This document shows positions 1 to 6,006 of a stretch of DNA of 29,269 nucleotides, piece by piece. The stretch comes from DASPXK01 sp035637315. Its GTDB lineage: Bacteria > Chloroflexota > UBA6077 > JACCZL01. The notes beneath the pieces are model-generated. The model worked only from the letters and a program-made list of their open reading frames with translations. It had not been told where the DNA came from and made no database searches. Position 1 is the first letter of the stretch. Each line of letters opens with the position of its first letter. The position numbers and the translations under genes were made by a program. The DNA is taken from positions 1 through 29,269 of the forward strand of contig DASPXK010000157.1 of the NCBI GenBank assembly GCA_035637315.1, written 5' to 3'.

Positions 1-92
1 ACGCCAGCCGCCAGAAGAGCAGCGAGGGTAATTGCCAGCCAGCGGCGGCAAGAGGCCGCGCCGCATTGGACGGTCTGCGTGACAGCGTTCAC
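1..92 (-). CDS. Possible N-terminus of a truncated exported or membrane protein
   Basis: Reading leftward from a GTG at 92 gives 30 codons that run off the window. The peptide begins MNAVTQTVQ, carries CRRW, and continues into the hydrophobic stretch LAITLAALLAAG, which looks like a signal peptide or first membrane helix. A GAGG purine box lies 6 nt before the GTG; another in-frame GTG is at 116. A strong leftward promoter at 443-471 could drive it, but the leader would then be about 340 nt. No family can be named from 30 residues. The call rests on the signal-like segment and the ribosome site only, so it is tentative. Confidence 0.3.
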   Translation of the reverse strand, partial: MNAVTQTVQCGAASCRRWLAITLAALLAAG

Positions 93-284
93 GCAGAGCC
101 TCGCGGCGAGAGCCACCAGGCGAGGGACGCGCCCTCAGCCCCAATACCCAGTGCCAGGGGAAGCGGCGGCGCCCCACTGCTTGGGCTGGGGCCAGCCACC
201 GCCATGGGGGGCACAGCAGTTTGCGCCAGCAGCTCGAGCGCGAGGGCCAGCCGGAGGAGACGCTTCAGGTCCGGCCCCTACACT

Positions 285-304
285 AGAGGGCGCTTACGCC
301 CTCT
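285..304. other. Perfect 8-bp hairpin in the leftward leader
   Basis: AGAGGGCG (285-292) and CGCCCTCT (297-304) are exact reverse complements around a 4-nt loop. There is no following T run on either strand, so it is not a standard intrinsic terminator. It lies about 130 nt downstream of the leftward promoter start point. Confidence 0.5.
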
Positions 305-442
305 GCTTCGCCGCCTGCGCTACGCACCCCGCACGAGCGACCACACGCCCCCTGGCCGCCGGCTCCCGCGTCCCCTCGTCCCTCCTGCGGCTAGGAAGAT
401 GCGATCCAGGGACGCGGATTTGGGACCGCCCTCTGGTGCGCC

Positions 443-471
443 AGTCTACAGACGAGTCGCGTACTTGTCAA
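443..471 (-). promoter_or_regulatory. Strong sigma-70-type promoter pointing left
   Basis: On the minus strand TTGACA (471-466) is followed by exactly 17 nt and then TAGACT (448-443). The -35 box is a perfect consensus match and the -10 box matches 4 of 6. The predicted start is near 436. It sits in an AT-rich island inside GC-rich DNA. No good gene begins just downstream; the first plausible start is the GTG at 116 or 92. Confidence 0.6.
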
Positions 472-680
472 TACCTGATCGAATTGTCTAGACGATACGA
501 GCAGGGCGAGGGACGGTCCGGCCCTCACCTTCGGCTCAGCCGCCAGGGGGTGAAGCCGCCCTGGCGCGGTCTTGGGGCGGCCCGCCTGGGCGACTGGCCC
601 CTATCCTAGGGTCACGCCAGGAGAGGGGCAAAAGGGGCGATATGACTCATCTGAGACGTTACCGCAGAGTCGGTCGTTGC

Positions 681-1097
681 CTACTCGGGCAGCAGCCTGA
701 GCCCGTCGACGTGACGCGGGCGGAGCAAGCCAAAGTGCCGCCGATCTAACGTCGCCAGCTTCGGCTCGTTCAGCCGCTCGGTGACGGCCAGGACCGCTGC
801 GTCCACGAAGCCGATGTCGGATTCGGCGTAACGGTCACACAGCTCGCGGACGCGACGGTACTCCTGGGGGAGCAAGTCCTCGACCCGGTACGCGCCTTCC
901 GCGATGTCGTCAAGCAGGGCAACAAGGACACCCGGGTGCAATCGCGCGTGAATCCAATAGTCCACCTCAACGAGCACCGGCGCCGGTACGATCAGCGGCT
1001 CGGCCGCCGCCTCGATCAGCCGTCGGCAGACCTCATGATGGGAGTCGGTTCGATCTAGCGAGGCGTACAACGGGCCGGTGTCGAGGATCAGCGCCAC
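681..1097 (-). CDS. PIN-domain ribonuclease toxin, VapC-like
   Basis: A 138-residue protein with the single-domain PIN fold of VapC toxins, which are metal-dependent endoribonucleases acting in the cytoplasm. The expected acidic site is present: Asp6 in LILDTGPL, Glu44 in VLVEVDYW, Asp99 in SDIGFVDAAVLA and Asp118 in LATLDRRHF. The length is normal for VapC. The GTG start at 1097 lies inside the 3' end of the upstream antitoxin gene (10-bp overlap), the usual coupled arrangement of such pairs. The RNA target cannot be read from the sequence; family members cleave tRNA, rRNA or mRNA. Assignment to the PIN family is firm; naming it VapC follows from the neighbour. Confidence 0.88.
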   Translation of the reverse strand: MALILDTGPLYASLDRTDSHHEVCRRLIEAAAEPLIVPAPVLVEVDYWIHARLHPGVLVALLDDIAEGAYRVEDLLPQEYRRVRELCDRYAESDIGFVDAAVLAVTERLNEPKLATLDRRHFGLLRPRHVDGLRLLPE

Positions 1098-1312
1098 GGG
1101 CGCGGAACCGGGCGCTCGTCGGCCGTGCGGCGCGCGGTGTCGGTATGGCCAGACGCCCCTATGCCCAAGCTGCGCGGTCGGGGGAGGTGGCTGTTTACCT
1201 TCTCTTCGAGCGCTTCGCGAATGATCGTCGCCATCGAGGTCCCTCGCGCGGCGGCCAGCAGCCGAAGCCGTTTCAGAAGCTCTTCCGAGGCGACGATTGT
1301 GGTGCGCTGCAT
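1088..1312 (-). CDS. Ribbon-helix-helix antitoxin, VapB-like
   Basis: A 74-residue protein whose first 40 residues fit a CopG/Arc-type ribbon-helix-helix: a short beta strand (RTTIVAS), helix one (EELLKRLRLLAAARG) and helix two (SMATIIREALEEKV). Such proteins bind their own promoter as dimers and neutralise the toxin through a flexible C-terminal tail; here the tail is Pro/Arg-rich and low in complexity. It precedes and overlaps the PIN toxin gene by 10 bp. The ATG at 1312 has no Shine-Dalgarno sequence; an extended -10 box ends 6 nt before it, so the mRNA is probably leaderless. Confidence 0.82.
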   Translation of the reverse strand: MQRTTIVASEELLKRLRLLAAARGTSMATIIREALEEKVNSHLPRPRSLGIGASGHTDTARRTADERPVPRPWR

Positions 1313-1318
1313 GGTGGC

Positions 1319-1327
1319 ATTATAGCA
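1319..1327 (-). promoter_or_regulatory. Extended -10 promoter of vapBC
   Basis: On the minus strand TGC is followed by a perfect TATAAT (1324-1319), which is the extended -10 pattern TGnTATAAT. Only 6 nt separate it from the ATG at 1312, so the predicted transcription start falls on or next to the start codon. No -35 box is seen at the right distance, which extended -10 promoters tolerate. The site overlaps the region just past the glycosyltransferase stop codon. Confidence 0.7.
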
Positions 1328-1349
1328 TCAGCAACATAACCGCGCCCTC

Positions 1350-2957
1350 TCATCTCCGGCTCAGTCGCCACAGGGCGAACCCGCCGGGCGCCGCGTCGGG
1401 CAGCTCCTCGGCGCGCCAGGTGGGGGCGTTGGTGAGGCTGGCCACGCTGCTCGGGCTCTCGTCGGCCACCGCTAGCGCGGTCGAGCCAGGCACCCGCCGA
1501 TCGAGGCGCTCCGAGGACTGCTCGAGCGTCACGTGCGGCACGCCCCGCAGCGTGAACAGGTAGTCGAACGTCCGCTGCGCCGTAGCGCCGGCGCCGGGTC
1601 GGTCGCGCTGGAGCGTGGGATCCAACACGACCGGCTCATCCGCCCTACGCAGGCGCTCGGCCGCCTCAAGGGTGATGAAATAGCGCGCGTTCGTCTCGCC
1701 GGCCGCGAAGATGTCGGCGTAATAGGAGGCCAGGGGCAGAAGCGGGTAGCCGACCAGCGCGATGGCGGCGATCGCTAGCCCTAGCTCGGCTCGGTGGTGA
1801 CCTCGCACGCGGACGGCCGCCCAGGCGGCGAGACCGCCCACCCCGGCGTAGACCAGCGGCAGCATCGGCATCAAGTAACGCGCCTGGCGCGGCAGGTTGT
1901 CGTGGCTGGCCGGGAAGAGCGGCAAGAGCACCAGGAAAGCGAGCACTGCCAATAGCGGGCCGAACAGGCCGAGCCGAGCCGTCAAGCCAAGGCCTGCCAG
2001 CACGAGAGCCGTGTAGCCGAGCACCGTCGGATCGCGCAGGTAGTCGACCGCGGTCGGCCGCTGGTCGATGGCGCTGGCCGGCAGTCGCGCGCTGGTAAGC
2101 AGGACCTCCGCCGCTCGCCCACCGTACGAGAAGTCCTTGTCGCGGCCCTGCTGGTAGGCGGCGCGTTGCTCCTCCGATTCGCGCAAGCTGCCCAAGCCGG
2201 AACGTAGGTTGTAGATCACCAATGGGCTAGTCCCGATCAAGAACGCGGCGATGGCCAGATACGCCCAGCGAGTCGTGAAGAACCAGCCCCCCCGCCACAG
2301 GACGTAGGCGATGAAGACCGGCCAGAGCAGCAGTATCGTGGGGTGCTGCTGCTGGGCCAGTCCGAAGGCCAGGCCAGCGGCGACCAGCAACGGTCCGCTC
2401 GCTAGCCGCAGTGCGCGCTCCAGCAGCCAGAATGACAGCGTGAGATACAGCGCCAGGGTGGAGTGCGGCCAGGCCAGGTGGCTGCTGGCGACGATGTGGC
2501 TGGCGTTCGTCGCCAGCAGACCGCCTGCCACCAGCCCCGCCCAACGTCCCGCCAGGCGTACTCGGGCTTCCGCTGGCTCAACACTCCCCTCTCCCCTTGA
2601 GGGAGAGGGGTTGGGAACAAGTGCGCTTCGCGGGGTGAGGGCGCGCCCGACCTCCTCGCCCAGCAGGTACGTCGCGACGACCGCCCCGACCCCCAGCACC
2701 ATCACCAACAGCCGCGGGATATAGACGCTCGGCCCGAACAGCCAGAACAGCGCCGCCTGCAGGTAGTAGTGGAAAGGCCCGGTGTAGGCGTTGAAGCCGG
2801 TCAACGGTCGCTTGCCCTGGTAGATGCCGTAGCTCCACAGGATGTCGACGCTCTCGTCGGTGAACTGTGGCACGTCCCACAGGTAGGGCCAGCGAATGGC
2901 CAGGGCCAGCCCGGCCAGCCCGATCAACGGGGCCCATTCGATCGAGCGAGCAAGCAT
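1350..2957 (-). CDS. GT39/ArnT-like integral membrane glycosyltransferase
   Basis: A polytopic membrane protein of 535 residues from the chosen ATG. It resembles the dolichyl-phosphate-mannose and ArnT-type family (GT39/PMT_2, C-type fold), which move a sugar from a lipid carrier to an acceptor on the outer face of the membrane. After the first helix comes the acidic DE motif typical of the catalytic first loop (VPQFTDES), then about ten further hydrophobic segments and a soluble C-terminal domain. The ATG at 2957 is preferred because GAGGGG lies 4 nt upstream and the first helix follows at once. An upstream ATG at 3077 would add 40 Gly/Pro/Arg-rich residues encoded by repeat DNA. An in-frame repeat copy (2586-2643) adds a low-complexity segment between two helices. 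Donor and acceptor are unknown. Confidence 0.8.
   Translation of the reverse strand: MLARSIEWAPLIGLAGLALAIRWPYLWDVPQFTDESVDILWSYGIYQGKRPLTGFNAYTGPFHYYLQAALFWLFGPSVYIPRLLVMVLGVGAVVATYLLGEEVGRALTPRSALVPNPSPSRGEGSVEPAEARVRLAGRWAGLVAGGLLATNASHIVASSHLAWPHSTLALYLTLSFWLLERALRLASGPLLVAAGLAFGLAQQQHPTILLLWPVFIAYVLWRGGWFFTTRWAYLAIAAFLIGTSPLVIYNLRSGLGSLRESEEQRAAYQQGRDKDFSYGGRAAEVLLTSARLPASAIDQRPTAVDYLRDPTVLGYTALVLAGLGLTARLGLFGPLLAVLAFLVLLPLFPASHDNLPRQARYLMPMLPLVYAGVGGLAAWAAVRVRGHHRAELGLAIAAIALVGYPLLPLASYYADIFAAGETNARYFITLEAAERLRRADEPVVLDPTLQRDRPGAGATAQRTFDYLFTLRGVPHVTLEQSSERLDRRVPGSTALAVADESPSSVASLTNAPTWRAEELPDAAPGGFALWRLSRR
2586..2643 (+). repeat. Repeat family R1, copy A, inside the glycosyltransferase gene
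   Basis: A 10-bp perfect stem (CCCCTCTCCC 2586-2595, GGGAGAGGGG 2601-2610) is followed by the core TTGGGAACAAGTGCGCTTCG and then CGGGGTGAGGG. The same unit occurs twice in 8439-8556 and, as partial inverted copies, at 3131-3157 and 15460-15482. Here it lies within coding sequence and is read on the minus strand as PRSALVPNPSPSRGEG without breaking the frame. Confidence 0.85.
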
Positions 2958-2986
2958 TCGACCCCTCGCCGCGGCCTGCTCCCCGC

Positions 2987-3062
2987 CGCGAGGGGAATCC
3001 GGCGCCCTCACCCCCTCTCCCCCTGGGCCCCCTGGGGCAGGGCGCTGGGGGAAAGGGTTGGG
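2987..3062. repeat. Degenerate C/G-rich repeat at the 5' end of the glycosyltransferase gene
   Basis: The segment contains CGAGGGGAAT, GCCCTCACCCCCTCTCCC and GGGGGAAAGGGTTGGG, which resemble the outer arms of the R1 repeat (CCCTCACC ... CTCTCCC ... GGGTTGGG), but the AAGTGCGCTTCG core is absent. It probably belongs to the same broad class of palindromic elements. It lies between a possible promoter (CATACT at 3091-3096, minus strand) and the preferred start at 2957. Confidence 0.5.
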
Positions 3063-3130
3063 TGCTCCGACGCTCATCGTGGTGGAGGCGAGTATGCCAG
3101 AACGTCACTCGTAGGGGCGCGGTCTCCACG

Positions 3131-3157
3131 CCCCGCGAAGCGCACTTGCTGGGCGGG
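3131..3157 (-). repeat. Repeat family R1, partial inverted copy E
   Basis: CCCCGCGAAGCGCACTTGCT is the reverse complement of the R1 core, followed by GGGCGGGG. It is a partial copy without the long stem, located in the divergent gap between the glycosyltransferase and the glycoside-hydrolase-like gene. Confidence 0.7.
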
Positions 3158-3193
3158 GCGACCCCACCCCTACCCAGACTACCACGCCCAAAC

Positions 3194-3222
3194 TTGACAC
3201 TTTGGGCGCACGTCGTGATAAT
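3194..3222 (+). promoter_or_regulatory. Sigma-70-type promoter of the 3255 gene
   Basis: A perfect TTGACA (3194-3199) is followed by 17 nt and GATAAT (3217-3222). The predicted start is near 3229, leaving a leader of about 25 nt to the GTG at 3255. This is the closest match to the full sigma-70 consensus in the window. Confidence 0.75.
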
Positions 3223-3254
3223 GCGCGCCAACACGGTGGGTGTGGGGAGGCCTG

Positions 3255-4274
3255 GTGGGGGCTGGAGGGCGTTGGCTAGCGTTGGCGCTTGGTCTGCTGT
3301 TCCTGCCCGCCCCACCCCTCGGCTCCGGCCCTGCCCAGGCGGATGGGCAGCGTAACAACCCGGTTGGGATCAACCTGGTCCGTTGGACCGAGCTGCAGTA
3401 CGTGCGCGCCGCCGGTCAGCTGGTCAACTCGAACGGCGGCGACTGGGGCTATGTCACACTCGTCCTGATCGACGACGACCGCCAGGACCCGGCTCGCGTC
3501 CAACGTCTGCTCGACGAGTGCGCCCGTGATCACCTCACCCCGATCATCCGCGTCGCCACCAGGTTCAACCTCGAACGCGGCATCTGGAGCCGACCCTACT
3601 GGAACGATCCGTACTACTGGCGTGACCTGTTCGACTCGCTCCACTGGCCAACCACGTCGCGCTATGTGGTGATCGGCAACGAGCCGAACCTCGGTCGTGA
3701 GTGGGGTGGCACGGTCGACCCGGCCGGCTACGCCCGCTACCTGGGCAAGTGGCTGGACGTGTATGCCGACGACTCGCGCTACCACATCTTCAACGGCGCC
3801 CTGGACGCCTCGAACGACACGCTGATGCCGGATCGGATGGACGAGTTCGAGTACATCGACGCGATGCGCGAGGCCGAGCCGGCCATCTTCGACCGGCTGC
3901 AGGGTTGGGCTTCCAACCCCTACCATTTCTGGTGGGGCGAGAAGGAGACCCGCTTCACATATCGGGCGTACGAGGCTGAGCTGCAGGCGATCGGTCGCGA
4001 GCTGCCGGTCGTCATCATGGAGTATCACGCCTTCGAGATCGACGATCCTCGCGAGGTTGCCGAATACTATGAGGTGGCCTTCAACTACTGGCTGGCGGAT
4101 CCGCGAGTGCTGGCTGCCACGCCGCTGTTCTGGAACCCTGAGTCGAACAGCTTCTGGATGTACAAGGTGAACCGTGACGGCTCGATCTTTGACCCGTCGC
4201 CAACGTACCAGCTGATCAAGGGCTTCCCCAAGGTCGCCGGCTCGCCAGACTATCGCCCGACCAGTAGGCAGTAG
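3255..4274 (+). CDS. Exported glycoside-hydrolase-like (TIM-barrel) protein
   Basis: About 339 residues. The N-terminus is a Sec signal peptide: a basic start (GGRW), the hydrophobic core LALALGLLFLPAPP, and an AQA-D cleavage site. The mature part resembles clan GH-A TIM-barrel hydrolases: Glu143 in GNEPNLGREWGG fits the acid/base on strand 4 (NEP motif) and Glu256 in VVIMEYHAFE fits a strand-7 nucleophile. I cannot assign a numbered GH family, and some such barrels are non-catalytic. The GTG at 3255 has GGGGAGG 4 nt upstream; an in-frame GTG at 3240 would leave only a 10-nt leader and has no ribosome site. The last residues (SRQ) and the stop codon fall inside the heptamer array at 4262-4310, so the natural C-terminus may have been altered by that element. 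Confidence 0.72.
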   Translation: MGAGGRWLALALGLLFLPAPPLGSGPAQADGQRNNPVGINLVRWTELQYVRAAGQLVNSNGGDWGYVTLVLIDDDRQDPARVQRLLDECARDHLTPIIRVATRFNLERGIWSRPYWNDPYYWRDLFDSLHWPTTSRYVVIGNEPNLGREWGGTVDPAGYARYLGKWLDVYADDSRYHIFNGALDASNDTLMPDRMDEFEYIDAMREAEPAIFDRLQGWASNPYHFWWGEKETRFTYRAYEAELQAIGRELPVVIMEYHAFEIDDPREVAEYYEVAFNYWLADPRVLAATPLFWNPESNSFWMYKVNRDGSIFDPSPTYQLIKGFPKVAGSPDYRPTSRQ

Positions 4275-4310
4275 GCAGTGCCCACTGCCCACTGCCCACT
4301 GCCCACTGCC
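4262..4310. repeat. Heptamer array H1: 7 units, folds back
   Basis: Exactly seven 7-nt units: CAGTAGG, CAGTAGG, CAGTGCC, then CACTGCC four times. GGCAGTGGG-type and CCCACTGCC-type units pair, so the array can form a hairpin. It fills the gap between the glycoside-hydrolase-like gene and aroE and supplies the stop codon of the former (TAG 4272-4274). Confidence 0.9.
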
Positions 4311-4318
4311 GATTCGTC

Positions 4319-5440
4319 ATGAGCCTGCGCGCCCTCCAGCCGTACGTCGCCAATCGGCTGCCAGCCCAGCCAAGCCCGGATTCCCTGCTGTGCGGGCTGA
4401 TCGGCGACCATCCGTCCCTGTATTCGCGCAGCCCGGCCATCTGGAATGCCGCGTTCGAGGCCCTCGGTATCGACGCCATCTACGTCCCGCTGGACGTCGC
4501 GCCAGCTAATCTAGCCGCCCTGGTCGCCGCCTGCCGGCAGGAGGCCCGCTTCCTAGGCGCCAACGTCACCGTCCCTCACAAACAAGCGATCGTGCCCTTG
4601 CTCGACGAGCTCGATCAGAGCGCCGAGCGGGTCGGCGCGGTCAACACCATCCGTCGGACAGCCGAGGGCTGGCTGGTGGGCGCGAACACCGATGGCCAGG
4701 GCGCCGTCGAAAGCCTGACGCAGCCATGGCCTGGCCACAGTGAGGCATTCCTCGCGTCGCTGGCCCGGAAGAGCGTCCTGTTGATTGGGGCCGGCGGATC
4801 AGGGCGAGCGGTCGCCTTTGCGCTGGGCGAGGCGCTCGGCTCCGGCGGGCGCCTTTTCATCGCCAACCGCACAGCTGAGACGGCGCTCGCGCTCGGCGAG
4901 GCGGTCCAGGCTCTGTTCGGTAACGCCCAGGGCCTGGACGAGGCCGATGCCGAGCTGCTCGCGCCGGGTCTGGACCTGGTCGTCAACGCCTCGACTCGTG
5001 GCCAGTCCGGACCCCGCCCGGCCCCCGGAGGACTGACCTATCTGGAGCCGTACTCGGCGCTGGCCGGGGCCAACTCGCCGACCGTGCCCGCCGAAGGTGG
5101 CGAGACCGAGGGCGAGCGGCTGCGAGCCTGGTTCACGAGCGCCGCGGCGGACATCCAGGCCAATCACGCCGCCTCAATCCGCTTCGTCGCGCGCACCCCG
5201 CTCGATGCCGCCTTCTTCGACCTGGTCTATGCGCCGCCCGAGAGCATGACGCTGCGCCACGCCCGCTGGGCCGGCCACCGCACCCTCAACGGCCACGGCA
5301 TGATCCTCTTCCAGGCCGCCGCCTCGCTCTGCGACCACATCCTGCGCGCCGATCTCGAGGCCCGCGACCTGGACTCGGAAACCACGCGCCAGAGGGTGTT
5401 GGGGGCGATGGCCGGCGCGTGGGGAAGATCTGGACCGTAG
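4319..5440 (+). CDS. aroE: Shikimate dehydrogenase with long C-terminal part
   Basis: AroE reduces 3-dehydroshikimate with NADPH in the chorismate pathway (cytoplasm). The substrate domain shows GLIGDHPSLYSRSPAIWN near residues 26-43, catalytic Lys88 in NVTVPHKQ and Asp125 in GANTDGQG. The nucleotide domain shows GAGGSGRA at 157-164 and NRT at 183-185, the latter typical for NADP specificity; VVNAST (221-226) and the late LNGHGMILFQAA segment also fit the family. At 373 residues it is some 80-100 longer than usual AroE (about 270-290), with extra length in an insertion around 240-275 and at the C-terminus. The ATG follows the H1 heptamer array and has no clear Shine-Dalgarno sequence. No other shikimate gene is adjacent. 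Confidence 0.9.
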   Translation: MSLRALQPYVANRLPAQPSPDSLLCGLIGDHPSLYSRSPAIWNAAFEALGIDAIYVPLDVAPANLAALVAACRQEARFLGANVTVPHKQAIVPLLDELDQSAERVGAVNTIRRTAEGWLVGANTDGQGAVESLTQPWPGHSEAFLASLARKSVLLIGAGGSGRAVAFALGEALGSGGRLFIANRTAETALALGEAVQALFGNAQGLDEADAELLAPGLDLVVNASTRGQSGPRPAPGGLTYLEPYSALAGANSPTVPAEGGETEGERLRAWFTSAAADIQANHAASIRFVARTPLDAAFFDLVYAPPESMTLRHARWAGHRTLNGHGMILFQAAASLCDHILRADLEARDLDSETTRQRVLGAMAGAWGRSGP

Positions 5441-5449
5441 TCGAGATAG

Positions 5450-5455
5450 GATAAT
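5450..5455 (+). promoter_or_regulatory. Possible -10 box of hicBA
   Basis: GATAAT lies just after the aroE stop codon (5438-5440), giving a predicted start near 5462 and a leader of about 37 nt to hicB. No -35 box is convincing at 16-18 nt upstream, so this is a weak call. Confidence 0.35.
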
Positions 5456-5498
5456 GGGTGGAAGACGAGGTCGGGGCCCGCCTCGAGAGGGGTCTGAC

Positions 5499-5759
5499 AT
5501 GACAGGGAATGAGCTGGTGCAAGCAGATTCCAAAACTCGCGTCCACCACGTCACTGCTCTCATCGAGCGAGAAGGTGATGGCTACGTGGCCCTGTGCCCA
5601 GAACTGGACATCGCCAGCCAAGGCGACTCGATCGAGGAGGCCCGGCGTAACCTCACGGAGGCGCTGGAGCTGTTTTTCGAGGCCGCTAGCCCTTCTGAGA
5701 TCCGAGAGAGGATGCATCCCGAGGTCTACGTGACGCGCCTCGAGGTCGTGGTTGGCTAG
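5499..5759 (+). CDS. hicB: HicB-like antitoxin
   Basis: An 86-residue protein with the HicB partial RNase-H-like fold: TALIEREGDGYVALCPELDIASQGDSIEEARRNLTEALELFFE is the classic pattern, including the CPELDIASQGD turn and the helix EEARRNLTEALEL. HicB proteins bind and inhibit HicA and often repress the operon; no DNA-binding domain is evident in the short C-terminus. The ATG at 5499 is chosen because GAGAGGGG sits 6 nt before it; an ATG at 5454 overlaps the putative -10 box and has no ribosome site. The stop overlaps the hicA start by 8 nt. Confidence 0.85.
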   Translation: MTGNELVQADSKTRVHHVTALIEREGDGYVALCPELDIASQGDSIEEARRNLTEALELFFEAASPSEIRERMHPEVYVTRLEVVVG

Positions 5760-5982
5760 GCTTCGAGTCCTTTCCGGACGAGAGGTCTGCGAGATTCTCG
5801 CCCAGCACGGCTTTAGCGAGATTCGCCGACGTGGAAGTCACATTGCTACGCAGCAGCGGACGGCCGATTCCACTGTCACGGTGCCTGTGCCCGACCACCG
5901 CGAGCTTCGGATCGGTACCCTGCAGTCGATCATTCGGCAATCGGGCCTTCCCCGGGCACTCTTCGAAGTCGGCGGCGAATGA
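5752..5982 (+). CDS. hicA: HicA-like mRNA interferase toxin
   Basis: A 76-residue protein of the HicA/YcfA family, a small dsRNA-binding-fold ribonuclease. The family hallmarks are SGREVCEILAQHGFSEIRRRGSHIATQ, with the catalytic His in GSH, then TVPVPDHRELRIGTLQSIIRQSGL. The start is a TTG at 5752 inside the last codons of hicB, implying translational coupling with antitoxin made first. The order antitoxin-toxin is the reverse of the founding hicAB locus but is common for YcfA-type pairs. It ends 18 nt before the convergent atpD stop codon. Confidence 0.85.
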   Translation: MARLRVLSGREVCEILAQHGFSEIRRRGSHIATQQRTADSTVTVPVPDHRELRIGTLQSIIRQSGLPRALFEVGGE

Positions 5983-5983
5983 C

Positions 5984-6006
5984 GCGTGAGGGGGGATTGC
6001 TCACGC
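5984..6006. terminator. Convergent hairpin between hicA and atpD
   Basis: GCGTGAG (5984-5990) and CTCACGC (6000-6006) form a 7-bp perfect stem around a 9-nt loop and cover almost the whole hicA-atpD gap. There is no T tract on either side, so it may weakly end both transcripts or act only to block read-through exonucleases. Confidence 0.4.

Larger units (their letters stand above)
93..680. other. Gene-poor stretch with a leftward promoter and hairpins
   Basis: No open frame here has recognisable family motifs or a convincing start; the plus-strand frames across 66-609 are arginine/proline-rich products of GC-rich DNA. What is visible: a leftward promoter (443-471), an AT-rich island around 462-492 that contrasts with its surroundings, a perfect 8-bp hairpin at 285-304, and another 8-bp stem (541-548 with 559-566) without a T tract, lying downstream of the vapC stop codon. 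The region between the promoter and position 92 could be a long leader or a small RNA. Confidence 0.4.

Noticed and set aside
66..609. Two overlapping plus-strand open frames of 141 and 176 codons
   Set aside because: Both are Arg/Pro/Ala-rich with no family motif or ribosome site, typical of stop-poor GC-rich DNA; the region also holds a leftward promoter.
3276..4292. Long minus-strand frame of 338 codons
   Set aside because: It is antisense to the signal-peptide-bearing hydrolase-like gene, which has a consensus promoter and ribosome site; the antisense product shows no recognisable domain.
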